The position numbers and the translations under genes were made by a program. A stretch of DNA of 64,000 nucleotides from Daldinia sp. FL1419 (Eukaryota > Ascomycota > Sordariomycetes > Xylariales > Hypoxylaceae), in NCBI GenBank assembly GCA_025201765.1, contig MU623389.1, positions 1 through 64,000 of the forward strand. The letters are read 5' to 3'. Positions 25,401 to 36,263 of this stretch are shown in pieces. The stretch's first letter is position 1, and every line of letters starts with the position of its first letter. Below the pieces are notes generated by a model. It did no database searches. It was not told the origin of the DNA and saw only the letters and a program-made list of their open reading frames with translations.

Positions 25401-25874
25401 AACCCTCACTTGCTGGTTCTTGACGAACCTACTAACTTCTTGGATCGCGATTCTCTTGGTGGTCTTGCGGTCGCCATCCGAGATTTCAAGGGTGGTGTGG
25501 TTATGATTTCCCACAACGAAGAGTTCGTCGGTGCCCTTGCTAATGAACAATGGCACATAAATGACGGACGAATGGTCTTGAAGGGCAATGCTTCGATTGC
25601 TCTAGATCGCTTCGAAGACAGCAGACCGGGCAGCGGTCTCACAAGCGGTATTACTAGCGGAGTCAACAGCACGGCAGCCAGCAGTGCAGTAAGCAGCGCC
25701 GTCAACAGTGGTACCGAGGACAATACGCCGCTGAAGTTCAAGGCTAAGAAGAAGAGGAAGAAGACCAAGAAGGAGCTCAAGGAGCAGGAAGTGCGAAGGA
25801 GACTGCGTCATATCGAGTGGCTCAACAGTCCCAAGGGCACACCGCACCCGGCTGATACGGATGACGAAGAGTAA
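22477..25874 (+). CDS. eEF3-like ABC-F ATPase of the Elf1/New1 type
   Basis: Two exons: 22477..25082 and 25136..25874 (53-bp intron, GTAAGT donor, GCTAACG branch), giving 1114 residues. N-terminal HEAT-like repeats cover about 30-400, followed by two ABC cassettes. ABC1 has Walker A GRNGAGKST (509-516), signature LSGGWKMKLALARAM and Walker B LLLDEPTNHLD (D619). ABC2 has Walker A GPNGAGKST (from 754), an inserted region, signature LSGGQKVKVVIAGAM and LLVLDEPTNFLD. The Lys-rich tail ends in SPKGTPHPADTDDEE, unlike eEF3, whose tail ends in KKKELGDxYVSSD. This points to the New1 / S. pombe Elf1 branch, linked to translation termination or ribosome recycling and mRNA export. The Gln/Asn-rich prion segment of yeast New1 is absent. 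The two-cassette eEF3 family is certain; the branch is likely. Confidence 0.9.
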
Positions 25875-26750
25875 AGGATGGACTATATCTTTTGGGATGG
25901 TACATTTCATGAATTCCTTTTTTTACACGCACGTCGGTCTATGGACTGGTGGCATTCATTCACATTTCACGGACTTGGACCTTCATAGACGAGTTCATTT
26001 GATAGAGTTTTACGATGCTGGAGAAAATTGGCATTATGATGGACGACGCATCGACGTGTCTCACACAGGCGTTTTCGTATAGAAGGGCAAGGGCGGATTG
26101 GCATGATAGATAGAATGAGGGGCTCGTATTCGCATAGTCCGATCCTAGAGCATGACGCCGAATAGACACGATACATTAGGTACCTATACATAAGACCTAA
26201 GACCTTGGAAGATATTTATTAGTGTATTACTCTGGTTTGCGCCTTTGTGGGCTTTCATGGATGCTCGATATGATTATATATATTTGCTTGAAAGGCCACT
26301 TCCAAACTCCTTTGGAGTTTCGGGATGCCTTGAGATTGAGGACGGAGACTCCCTTGCGTGAAGAGGTATTCCTTATTTGAGCCGCTTGATTACTATTTGG
26401 CCCTCACCATATCTACATAACTGGACCCTGAAACTAACAGAAGCGAGCGAAAACATTCTCCACCTGGTCTCCCCTGGGGCAGCCATACCCTAGCCATACG
26501 ACACGCACCATTCAGCAACCAGACCCTCCCTATTGGCCAGCCCTTTCCAGACCCACGAAGAGACTCCAATAGCGAATTCGCCCATTGGTTGTTGGTACGC
26601 ACTAAGGCAAGTGAAGCTATCGTATCCGATATTAGACATGAAAGCGATAGCTAATTCGGCGCGAGGAAGAAAAAAAATATAAAGGTGTTGAGCGATGGTT
26701 TTTTTCATCCATCAGGACACACACATACTTGATGGATAAGTACGTTTGAC
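25875..26750. other. Intergenic before tRNA-Thr
   Basis: This is the 3' flank of the ABC-F gene and the upstream flank of a tRNA gene. Open frames here (25861-26082, 26393-26602) carry nothing recognisable. Confidence 0.5.
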
Positions 26751-26822
26751 GCCCGCATGGCACAATGGTACTGCGTCGCACTAGTAATGCGGAGATCCCT
26801 GGTTCGATTCCAGGTGTGGGCA
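26751..26822 (+). tRNA. tRNA-Thr (anticodon AGU)
   Basis: 72-nt intronless cloverleaf. The acceptor stem GCCCGCA pairs with TGTGGGC (one G-U), with discriminator A. The D-arm region is TGGCACAATGGTACTGCG; the anticodon stem TCGCA/TGCGG encloses loop CTAGTAA with anticodon AGT at 26783-26785. The T-arm is CCTGG-TTCGATT-CCAGG, which includes a good B box (GGTTCGATTCC). The 3' CCA is not encoded, as usual in eukaryotes. Confidence 0.95.
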
Positions 26823-26857
26823 TATTTCACTATATGAGCGATTCTTCCTTGGAATTG

Positions 26858-26862
<5 letters not shown>

Positions 26863-26889
<27 letters not shown>
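26863..26889 (+). terminator. T27 tract, RNA polymerase III terminator
   Basis: An uninterrupted run of 27 T lies 41 bp after tRNA-Thr and is the first run of four or more T on the RNA-like strand. It would terminate Pol III transcription. It also sits just beyond the 3' end of the convergent glycosyltransferase gene, and such long homopolymers are prone to sequencing-length error. Confidence 0.6.
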
Positions 26890-26893
<4 letters not shown>

Positions 26894-26914
26894 AACTCTC
26901 CTAGAATCGGGGGT

Positions 26915-28154
26915 CTATTTCCATATGGGATCCCCATCGTCAGGTAATTGGTCCACCAACTCGCCCTCCCGCGCACCCGCAACTAGGCGGTCGATGTTCT
27001 GTCGTACGCTGAGCCGTATGTACGGTGTGCCCGTTCCCTTTGCGTAACCACCACCTTGGCTTAGGATATTGGAGGCGCCGCCTTTGGCGTAATGGTGGCT
27101 GAATAAAGGCGGCTGCACCGTGAGACACACTCCAAGCTTATCCGTAGTGGTGTATTTCCCCTCGCACCATCTCTGCAGCATCAAGTCCCATTGGGCATCG
27201 TAGTGGTCATCGAATTGCGAAAGCAGCTTGCGGGCTCCCTGATGGCTCACAGCGTAGGCTAGAGTGCAAACGTTTCCGCTGGATGCGTGGACGACGCGGG
27301 TATGTGGTGGATAGAGTTCGCCGAGTTTGTCCTTTAAGGCGAATGGATGGGGTTTGAGGTGCTTTGGTACTGGGACCGTCTCGTCTCCTGGGATTTCGAT
27401 TCGTAGAGCCGGGATTGGAGATTGGGCGTCGGGGAAATCAGCGCCGCAGTGACCTAACCATAGGATATCCCAGTCATCTCCATACGAGGTTTGAATGTTG
27501 CTATCCGTGCCCGCTTCCGGGTCTATCGCCGTGTCTTCATTCACTCTTCTTCCCATCATCGAAGGCGGAGAAAGGTTGGGCAATCTAGCTCGATGTTTAT
27601 CGGACTTCACCTCTCTTAACCAGGTCCTTGAGGCCGACGCAAAAGTCTGAAGTTGCGACTTTAAGCGAACGTCCCAGTCTATGTCGTCTTCCAATATGAG
27701 CGCGCTTGCTAACTCCTCTTTTACGACCGATTGCAGGGCATTCATATGCGATCTCCATGATCCTTTTGCTCCTGACGATGATCGAATTCCCCCACCAACT
27801 AACGCGTCGCGGTTTGAAATCTGACTTGCCGATACGCCATCGAGCCATGTGAAAGTGAGGTTGCTAACAGTGCCCGCTAGACTCATAGCATCCCGACGAT
27901 CTTTTCGCGACGGCAAATTGATGACGAGTATTTTTGAGAACTTGATCCCTGGTTAGACCTAATCCTATCATATGGAATACGAGTATGGAAAAGAAGTGAG
28001 ATCTTACACCCAGCGTGTCATTGAACACATTTTCGGCTAGATTCCAACCCTCAAGGCTCTTCGGCGTGTCAGAAACTAGGAACGTCCGCCAGTAAATGTA
28101 TAGAAGAGGGGCAAAAACGCAGAAGGCTGTAACAGCTCTGCGATAGGGCGGCAT
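26915..28154 (-). CDS. Glycosyltransferase family 25-like type II membrane protein
   Basis: Two exons: 28154..28008 and 27940..26915 (67-bp intron, GTAAGA donor, CTAAC branch, CAAG acceptor), giving 390 residues. The junction restores NDTLGFSKILVINLPSRKDR; the family signature is an N-terminal (I/V)NLPSR.DRR block. A signal anchor lies at residues about 8-26 after a short basic end (MPPYRRA). The acidic motif ALILEDDIDWD provides the presumed metal-binding aspartates, and WDILWLGHCG follows. GT25 enzymes transfer galactose or similar sugars in bacteria and on animal collagen; the fungal substrate is unknown. A Golgi/ER lumenal location is inferred. A nearer in-frame acceptor does not exist, and the alternative donor GTGTAA would give a similar protein. 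Confidence 0.82.
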
Positions 28155-28475
28155 CGTGCGCGAACATCGAGGAGGGGATACATGCTACGTTGTCGCGTCT
28201 GATTAATACGACGCCTAGCCAGAAATGCTAATGATTAAGATATCACATTCATAAGAGGTAGGTATATACCACGAGGCTCAATTGTTAGGAGGTAGGTAAG
28301 TTGGTTCGCGGGTAAAGGACCGGCTAAAGTGCATTTCTACCTACCTGACCACCATCCCAGCTTAACCCCATGGCATCTCGGGTATGTCACCACAAAGCCG
28401 CATGAAGAAAAGGTGGTATGTAGACCTCGAACGACTTTCAAGTATATTCAATTTCAGGCCGATCCTAGACACATT

Positions 28476-29824
28476 TTAGTTGCTTCCCTCAGCCGCCTGC
28501 ACAACCCGCGCCCAATCCTCTGCAACATACGCCCCGGGAACCCTCCCATCGAACAAACTAGCCATAACCACACGATCCGCCTGCTCGCCCTGCCAAGGCT
28601 CCCTCCCATGCTGCGCGATGATATTATCATACACCAGAACATCCCCCCTCTGCCACTTATGCAACACGCGGATCTCGTCCGTGATGCGCGCCAGCGCGGC
28701 CAGAAACTCCTCCGGGATCGGCGTTCCGTCCCCGAACAGCTGCTGCGTGACGTTGCGCCCGGAAACATTGTTCACGCGCACGTTCTTGTAGTACGCGGCT
28801 AGCCCCGTGAAGAGGGTTGGGAGATCGGTGTCGGGCTGTGTCCGGATGGCGGGGAGGTGGTGCGTCAGGATGATCCCGTCGTCGGTCCATTCCCACGTCG
28901 TGTGCTTGCCCCGGCCGTACCGGGCAATCTGCGCTTCGATCTTGGCGCGCCTAGTCGCTTCGTCGTCGCCGTCTTGGATTTCCTTCCCAAAAGCTTGTTT
29001 TAGCGTCGAGCCGCCGGCGTATTGCTTGTCGGTCTTGTAAGTGACTTTGCTGAGGATCCCCTTTTCGGCGAGCTGGCTGATGAACTCGGGGATCTCTTGC
29101 TGTGCACGGTGGAAGAGCTCAAGGGACGAGGAAATAGGGGTTTCTCCACCCTTCTCTGGAACCTTGTGCCCGTAGAAGAATATGTACTCCGGAGCGTGGG
29201 GCACTTGAGGGGATTCATTGTGATTGTAGATTAGTACTTCCTTTGGCGACTCGTTGGCTGGGGCTACGTTAGGTGCAAGTAGCGGCCTGTCTACCACGAT
29301 CCCGATGATTTCATCTGCTACTTGTTAGTATCTCAACCAAACTCCGATTCGAGATTTGTTCTCAGAGTTACATGCAGAACGACAATAGAAATTATGTAGA
29401 GATTGAGAGTTGTTCAAGACATACTGCGATGACATTAGCTTTTATAAGTGGCAGCAGCAGAGTGCTTTTATACGTACCGCGGCTTATAACCAAATGCATG
29501 AGCGAACCTGCTGAAGTCATTCGCGTCGTGAATCGGTAGACCCCTGAATAGCAGCGTTCCATGAACAGCCAACTTCTTTGTTAGGATTTCACCCTGCGAT
29601 TGAAGATGCTTCACCGTTTCGATGACGGTATCCAGATCCGGCTCGGAATCATTTGCGGTTGACGGGCGCAAGGCAAGGGGAGTAACAGTGCCCTCCGGAT
29701 GAGGCGGCCCAAGTCTGCGCTGGTTGCTAGTCGGAAGGTCGAATTGTTCGAAGGCTAGCAACGGAGAAGTCGTCCCGCCAGGCTCAAGCGACGGCATCGC
29801 AGCTTGCTCTATTGTGGTAGCCAT
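28476..29824 (-). CDS. TauD/TfdA-like Fe(II)/2-oxoglutarate dioxygenase; splice junction out of frame
   Basis: Exon 1 (29824..29478) ends in FSRFAHAFGYKP; the second part (29314..28476) runs from EIIGIVVDRPLLAPN to the stop. Together they make a protein of about 390 residues with putative iron ligands His-Asn-Glu in YNHNESPQVP and a distal His in VYDNIIAQHGREPW. Family enzymes oxidise sulfonates, aryloxy acids or specialised metabolites with 2-oxoglutarate. Oddity: the natural donor (GTACGT at 29477..29472) and acceptor (CAG ending at 29315) join CCG CG to AT GAA, one base out of frame, creating a stop at once. One base less would give the expected KPHEIIG. So this is a sequence error, an unusual splice site or a real frameshift. 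It is divergent from the UNC-93-like transporter, with 600 bp between starts. Confidence 0.75.
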
Positions 29825-30424
29825 AATGATATATTCTTATTCAATTTTATACGATTAAAATGCTCGCTTCTGCATAGAATATAATAACGATGATAAAGGT
29901 TTATGTCAAGTTATTATCGCCGGCGATACCATCGCTCATCATGCCATATCCTGCATCTCCATGCCCCTCGATTTCCAGACTAAAATCACGTCATTGCTTG
30001 GGGGAACAATGAACCCCATGCACCTTAAGCCTTGAGGTAACATTGCGAACCACCTGCATTGATAAACCCCGCGCGCCTCATTAGAGCTTCTGCTAGATAC
30101 CAAAGATATGGGAGCGCCGTAGCTGTTTAGGAGCTAACACGACGTACGCCATGCGCCCCATACCCTGCTAGCGAGCACGTCAGAGCTATAGGATATTCTG
30201 CGATAGCTTAAAGGGGAAATATCTGGAGCGAGGGTTATCGTCGAGCTGTGGTTGTCTCCAGCCATAAAGTGATATCAACGACTTGAGTTCATAAATAAGA
30301 TTTTATTCTTGGAGATTTCACGTTGGCTCGAATATAAATACAGTGCACCTAGGTAGGGAGGTAATTATAACTTATACTGTTCTGTCCAACATATAACCCT
30401 CACTTTTGACAAGTCCCCGCCGCC
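29825..30424. promoter_or_regulatory. Shared bidirectional promoter region
   Basis: A 600-bp gap lies between the ATGs of the divergent dioxygenase and transporter genes, so the two could be co-regulated. A TATA-like TATAAATA lies at 30333-30340, 85 bp before the transporter ATG, followed by CACCTAGGTAGGGAGG, a variant of the dispersed palindrome. I recognise no specific transcription-factor site. Confidence 0.4.
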
Positions 30425-31843
30425 ATGTCTGGGGCCTCAACCATCGCCAAAGATGGCCTCGGCACAGCTACCCCAACCTCCATCACAGTCGTGAGCAACG
30501 ACACTCCCAGATCCCCAGATAAAATCCCCTTCTTCCGAAGCACGCTCTTCCAGATCCTCGTCGTCGGCCTCTGCGCCTTCTCCGCGCCCGGAATATGGAG
30601 CGCGATGAACGGCCTCGGGGTGGGCGGGTCCCAAAGCCCGGACCTCGTCAACGCGGCCAACGCGCTGCTATACGCCTTCATGACGGTGACCTGCTTCAGC
30701 GGGCCGTGGCTCACCAACGCCATCGGCTTCCGCTGGACGCTATCCCTCGGCACCCTCGGCTACCCGCTCTACGCCGCGGGCCTGTACGTCAACAACCGCT
30801 GGGGCAACGTGTGGCTCGTGTACGTCGGCGCCGTGGCCTGCGGGATCAGCGCCGGGTTCTTCTGGAGCGTCGAGGGCGCCGTGTCCACGGGGTATCCCGA
30901 GCAGCATAAGCGCGGGCGGTACATCGCGACGTGGTTTACGTTTCGGAATTTCGGCAACGTTATCGGCGGCGCGATTTCGCTCGGTCTGAATGTCGACGTC
31001 GACCGTCGAGGGCAGGTCGGATATCAGACTTATCTGGCGTTTATCGCCATCCAATGCCTCGGGTGCGTGCTCGCGCTGCTCCTTTCGAACCCTGAGAAAG
31101 TGCAGCGCGACGATGGGACGCGCATTGAGGCGCCGAGGGGGATCCATTGGCGCACCGAGCTTCGTGAGATGTGGAGGTTAATTACGAGCAGGTCCATCTT
31201 GCTTCTGACGCCCCTGTTTTGGTACTTTGGGTGGACTCAGGCGTATCCGGGAACTTATCTAGCGACGTACTTCACGGTCCGATCGAGGGCGTTGGGCAGT
31301 TTCATGTCTGCTATCGTCGGCACACTCGCGACTTGGCTAGGTGGCACGTTGGTTGATATTCACTGGACGAAAAAGAGGCAAACCCGGGCTATTAGTACAT
31401 ACATCTTGATCGCGTTGCTCAACAGCGCGACGTGGATCTGGGCGGTATATATCCAAAACGAGTATCGACACACGCTTCCCGTGTTGGATTGGGGTAATCA
31501 AGCCGAATTTGGTCGCGGCTTTGGAGTTTACATGTTTGAGCGGCTCAGCGCCGGGATGGTTGAGAACTACATCTATTGGTGTATTAGCAACTTGTCTGAC
31601 TCTCCAGGCGACCAGATCAGATATAGCTCTCTGCTCCGAGGCATTGAAACGGCGGGTGTTGCGGTTGGATTTGGCATTCAGGCCGTTCCGACAGCGCTTA
31701 TTGCTACGGCTAGCATCAACCTTGCGCTCTGGTTCGTCGCATTGCCATTTAGCTATTATGCTACCCTGAGGGTAGTTAGGAAGTTTAACGAGCTGGATAA
31801 GAAGCGCGATGAGAGCGTCGAAGTTAAGACATCACAAGCATGA
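30425..31843 (+). CDS. UNC-93-like major facilitator superfamily transporter
   Basis: Single-exon membrane protein of 472 residues. The first 35 residues are cytosolic; about 11-12 hydrophobic segments follow, starting with FQILVVGLCAFSAPGIWSAM, and the protein ends in a charged tail (KKRDESVEVKTSQA). The blocks APGIWSAMNGLGVGG, GVYMFERLSAGMVENYIYWC and GIETAGVAVGFGIQAV are typical of fungal UNC-93/DUF895-type MFS proteins. Substrates of this group are unknown; transport across the plasma or a vacuolar membrane is inferred. GC content at the 5' half is clearly higher than that of its neighbours. The gene shares its promoter region with the TauD-like dioxygenase, suggesting uptake or export of that enzyme's substrate or product. 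Confidence 0.85.
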   Translation: MSGASTIAKDGLGTATPTSITVVSNDTPRSPDKIPFFRSTLFQILVVGLCAFSAPGIWSAMNGLGVGGSQSPDLVNAANALLYAFMTVTCFSGPWLTNAIGFRWTLSLGTLGYPLYAAGLYVNNRWGNVWLVYVGAVACGISAGFFWSVEGAVSTGYPEQHKRGRYIATWFTFRNFGNVIGGAISLGLNVDVDRRGQVGYQTYLAFIAIQCLGCVLALLLSNPEKVQRDDGTRIEAPRGIHWRTELREMWRLITSRSILLLTPLFWYFGWTQAYPGTYLATYFTVRSRALGSFMSAIVGTLATWLGGTLVDIHWTKKRQTRAISTYILIALLNSATWIWAVYIQNEYRHTLPVLDWGNQAEFGRGFGVYMFERLSAGMVENYIYWCISNLSDSPGDQIRYSSLLRGIETAGVAVGFGIQAVPTALIATASINLALWFVALPFSYYATLRVVRKFNELDKKRDESVEVKTSQA

Positions 31844-32009
31844 TAATCATGTTATGTATATAAGTGTAGATATTATCGTCACTTGGCTATTCGGATCACT
31901 TATATCTAGAATTATCGATGGGATAGATATATTAACATACCTAGGTAGTTATTGAATCAATGAAAGTACACGCCTACCTACCTACCTTACCTACCGAAGC
32001 ATCAAGGCA

Positions 32010-33077
32010 TCACCAAATACACAAACACCTGACTTCCAAAGACTCCCGAGCCGCCTCGTCCTGCGTGTTAGGCAACTCCACGCTCGAATGAAACACTCCC
32101 CCCGACGCGGTACGACCATCTGCTTCCGCATCGCTATCGAAGAATGTCAAAACCAACACCTCTTCCGGCTTATGCTCCTCTATCCAGTACCAATTATGCC
32201 CCTCGGAATACCTCGCCAAGAGACTTTCCGCAAGATACCATCCGCTCGTCCCGGTCCCTAGATAAGGTGTGCGCACCTCGGAAGGCACACAATCCACTTC
32301 CTTCAGCGTTCTGCAGTCCAACACCGCTAGCGGATCTCTCTTTACCGTCTTCAGGGGCCTCCATACCGAGTACAAAGCCCACCGTCGGCCCCCGCTGTCT
32401 CGGTAAGTTTCTTTCAAGTCCTTCCCACTCGCCGATAGCGAGTCTTCGTGGCGTATGATATCCGCCGCAGCTTCGGCGATGCTTGGATGGAAGTTCCGGA
32501 TATGCGTTCGTGCGCCCTTGGCCGAGTAGTCGAGGTGGATCTTGGATGCCGGGCTCGCGGTCCCGTGCACCGGGTTGAACCCTATGAATTGGGGAAAACT
32601 AATTTCCAGTTCAGAGGCTTCAGATGCATCCTTTCCGTGAGTTGCGAGGGAATCCATTTCAGTCCAGACGGAGGTCCTAAGTAAGAACGATTCGATTACA
32701 ACGGTTTCGCACCCCGTAAGTTTCTTCATCAGCTCAACCGTACCAGGGGCGAGATACTCCTTGACAAGCTTGGGGTTCTTGAAAGAAGTGGCATCGTGAG
32801 GCGAGATATGTAAAGGAGTAGTATGATGAACAGCGGTAAACCCGTGAGTATGCAACTGTACGTGGTCATTGCAGTAGGGAAGCTCTGATAACGTCGGTAT
32901 GGGCCGCATAGTATGAAGCGGGAGCATGCGTTCGTCACCAAACTCGGTGAGAGCTGGGAAATGGAGATTATGCAGACTAGCTTGAGGAGTATATCCAAGT
33001 GCGATATAGCGTAGTTTCCCCAGTGGTAATTCCTTGGGCAGAATATTATCGGTCTCTGCTTCTATTGAGGTTGTCAT
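32010..33077 (-). CDS. CmcJ/NvfI-family (AsaB/GA4 desaturase-like) oxidoreductase
   Basis: Intronless, 355 residues, near full length for the family. Characteristic blocks in order are an N-terminal LRYIALGYTPQ, the metal-site motif HLDYSAKGA (HxD), WRPLKTVKRDPLAVLDCRTL, HNWYWIEEHKPEEVLVLTFF with DSDAE, and a C-terminal GVFHSSVELP...RESLEVRC giving the distal His and Arg. Known members (fungal AsaB, NvfI-type, bacterial CmcJ) are Fe(II)/2-oxoglutarate-type hydroxylases, desaturases or isomerases in specialised metabolite pathways. Its substrate here is unknown. It lies tail-to-tail with the UNC-93-like transporter, 166 bp between stops, so three genes in 4.6 kb form an oxygenase-transporter-oxygenase group. 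Confidence 0.82.
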   Translation of the reverse strand: MTTSIEAETDNILPKELPLGKLRYIALGYTPQASLHNLHFPALTEFGDERMLPLHTMRPIPTLSELPYCNDHVQLHTHGFTAVHHTTPLHISPHDATSFKNPKLVKEYLAPGTVELMKKLTGCETVVIESFLLRTSVWTEMDSLATHGKDASEASELEISFPQFIGFNPVHGTASPASKIHLDYSAKGARTHIRNFHPSIAEAAADIIRHEDSLSASGKDLKETYRDSGGRRWALYSVWRPLKTVKRDPLAVLDCRTLKEVDCVPSEVRTPYLGTGTSGWYLAESLLARYSEGHNWYWIEEHKPEEVLVLTFFDSDAEADGRTASGGVFHSSVELPNTQDEAARESLEVRCLCIW

Positions 33078-33715
33078 TTTGTATTAATGGAATACCTAGT
33101 GACAGCTAGATATAGGTCAATAGAAATAGAAAGAATGTTAATTAGGTATATAATAGAAAATATAGAGTAATATTCACTAACACTGCAGATGGATGGTAGT
33201 AGCACTTAGGATTCCAATGTAAGACGGAACTAGATATTCTTTTCTATAGGAGTACTACCTACTATGGGAACCTCACTCATGGTCACAGCGTGATACCTAG
33301 CAGAAATGGCTTCCGAGATTTGAGATCTTGACGAATCAGTAATTCTCAATGAAGCCTAATATCCGCTGCCTCTATGGCCGATTCTACACCGACGTTCACG
33401 CTGGAGATGTGGAACGCCTAAAGATCGCTGGTGGAATGCTCCAAGAAGTGCTCTCAACCCAGGTGCTACGATCCTCCTAGATTACGTTTAGTTTCTAAAA
33501 CGTCTTATTTGAGAATACGACATGTACAAGACCGTGATGAATAGGTATCACAGGGACTTGAGGGCTTCCGTGACCAAGGTAAACGCGAAGCTGTACGTAT
33601 AGGAATAGACCTTTAATCGTGCGATTGAAATTTTCATGGAATAATCATAATTCGTTACTTACGGCAGCTCTATTAGGATATCGTAAATGATATGAGAATT
33701 GAATAAATGCCGAAA
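33078..33715. other. Intergenic, nothing recognised
   Basis: This is the upstream flank of the CmcJ/NvfI-type gene and the downstream flank of the ArsB-like gene. No gene or RNA is seen. Confidence 0.5.
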
Positions 33716-36263
33716 TCATGCGTCGTAAGGGGTATCAGGCCTGATAATATAAACCTCGCCAACAAGGATGGCACAACCAACAACCATAGAGATCGTAATG
33801 ATCGGAAGGTTCACGCGCGCGAAATCGAGTCTCCGAACGCGGATGTGTTTTCTAGCGAGAATATCGCGCCACAGAAGGCCAGCTAGAGATGCGCTGAAGG
33901 CTGTGCTGAATGCGCCGTAGTTGACTCCAAGGGCCATGCTAACACACGTTAGTCAGGGGTTCTTCAAAGGAGAAATAGGAAGTTTTAGGACCATTCGATG
34001 CATCGAAATGCGTATAGATCACCTCTTCTAGACGCTTCATGGGATAAGATACGTACCTGTAAACAGTAGCCCAAAAGGTCCGGTTGGAGATTGGCGTGTT
34101 ATTCGCTTGGTGAATCTTCTGCCACGCCTGAATTACACGAGAGAGGAGAATAGTCGTACCAATGTTCGTTCCCGCAAACTAATTCGAGCTCAGGGGTTAG
34201 CCTTTCAATGGCAAGTAAACACACGTAGGGGTGACGGAAACCTACGTTGCAGAGTATCACAGAAAGAAATCCCATGCCGCCAACGGCACCAATCGTTCCA
34301 GTCCTGTTTACCCAGTGGTCCCAACCGTAGGCAAACACGGGTACCCATCCTTTCGTAACCAATGCCTGCACCAAGACAAACATAGAAAAGGCAAAGGGGA
34401 CCAGAGCAAACGGCAAGTGGCTCATAACCACTGCTGCCGTTGGGAATGTCTCCTGCGCCCATCTATAAGACTTCACAGTGAGCGATACGAGTGTCTCCCT
34501 CTCGCCTTTTTGATGGACTGCAACACCGTAGCGGGGCTGCTTCTCAGGGTCCGTTTCCCCTTCAAATGGAATCTGGCCCTTTTCGCCTAAAGCTCCGCTC
34601 AATACTCCACCCGATGGCTTAGATAAGTGTGCATGGCTTTCTCCAGGTGTATCCGTTGCACTAGTAGGACGGTCGTCCTGTGATTGAATATCGTCACTGG
34701 GTGGTTTGATACTGGCCTTGTCGGCCCCTATCGTGTTTTCGTCGTCACTATTCGAGCCAGTCATACTGATGCGAGATCTGATCCCATGGGTAGCATCATT
34801 CTGGTTCTGGGATTTAGTGTCTAGAGAACGGGAGCGTGACGTGCTAGGATGAGTATCGACGACGCCATTTTGTTGCTCTTTTTCTTGGTTTTGGCTTGAA
34901 GTAATCCCCTGCAATTCAAGTTCCCTAGCAAGTCGTTCAGCCCGAGCCTGCTCAATTTCCCGTCGACCGTCACGGGCAATCTTTCGCGTCTCTTCGCGAT
35001 GAATCCATCCAAACGTAATATCCCAACAGAACATGACGAATGCAGCCGGTAGAGTCACGTAAAAAACCGGGTGTTCACCGGTATTTTGACTGGCTGCGTT
35101 GATCGCAAGGAGAGTGATAAGCGTTGCAGCCATAATGACAGCCCCGAATCCTGCGCCTCCTTTATCCAGAAAAGGATTCATGATCTCCTCCAAAGATAGT
35201 AACTTGCTTTGTTCGCCATTTGCTGGGTCGTCCTCTTGTTCCTCGGCATTTCCTCTTGCGTGAGGGATATTAGGGTTGACGGGTTTCCTGGCTTTCGCTT
35301 CCTCTGATAGTTCGTGCATCTGGATTGAAAGCGGGATAAGGGTCTCATCTGCGAAGACGATGTAAAGGAGGAACGGAAAAAGTACAATGGCAGTGATAAC
35401 GACAGGGACGATCATGTTGGCAGTATAATCGATGAATCTTATACTAAAAGCTCCAGCAAGAACTAGATTAGTAGGATTAGATGATACTAAGATTGCCGAT
35501 GCAATATTCGCTACAGCAAACTGGGCGAAAATCCATGCGCGAGGGTGTATGATGTTGCTCGATACCCTGGTCATGTAGGCGAGAAATGCCGTACCGGATA
35601 GGATAATAGGGTCATTGCCAATGAATGTGCCCAGGCTAAAGAAGAAGGCGTAGAGGTAGAAGAAAAGCCTATGGCCAAACTTGCCTCCCTTTTGGAGCAC
35701 CTTGAATGCTAGATATCTAATAAGACCAGAAGCATCAATAGAAATAGCGATATATGCCAAAGTTATGAAGAAGGCCATAATGTCGATTGGAGAGATGTTG
35801 TTAGCACCAATGGTGCCTCCATACACTTCCTCTCGGCCAATCGCTATAATAGCTAGCAGGAAGAGATCTGCTATTAGAGGTGCTGTTACGAAGTTCATAG
35901 GAAATCTTAGCCGTACAAAGTACCTGGCTATGCCATTCTGCTCTCCGTTGCGGTCATTATCGAGACCGCCCTCACTCTGGTGGCTTTTTTGCCGTGGACC
36001 TATTATTCGTAGGGCAACTAAAGCATCTAGTATAGCATTGATAATTGGCCTGGGAACGTACAATGGGATATGAAAGGGAAAAAGCACAATGATATCTGCG
36101 TGATAACGTAAGTATACCGTACGTTATTTAAGGATACCATTTACTTTAGGAGTATCTAATACTTACTAGTGATGACGAAAACCACGAGAGTAACAATTGA
36201 TCTCCATTCTCGGATTATACTTGTGTCCAGTTTGATATCGATGGCACTAAGATCCTCCGCCAT
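33716..36263 (-). CDS. ArsB/NhaD-type ion transporter (citrate-transporter-like domain)
   Basis: Four exons: 36263..36167, 36095..34246, 34178..34057 and 33938..33716, giving 763 residues. Introns are 71, 67 and 118 bp, all GT-AG and in phase. Splicing recovers DLSAID... at the start, NIIVLFPFHIP across intron 1, ILCNFAGTNIGTTILLSRVI across intron 2 and ATVYSMALGVNYGAFS across intron 3. About 12 membrane helices are interrupted by a long acidic, Ser/Asp-rich cytosolic loop (roughly residues 370-530, with EIEQARAERLARELEL). The paired motifs FIGNDPIILSG / SSNPTNLVL and AGTNIGTT are those of the ion transporter superfamily (ArsB, NhaD, P-protein). The transported ion (arsenite, Na+/H+ or dicarboxylate) cannot be told from sequence. 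Confidence 0.85.

Noticed and set aside
25152..25780. Minus-strand frames of 124 and 134 codons
   Set aside because: Antisense shadows of the second exon of the ABC-F gene.
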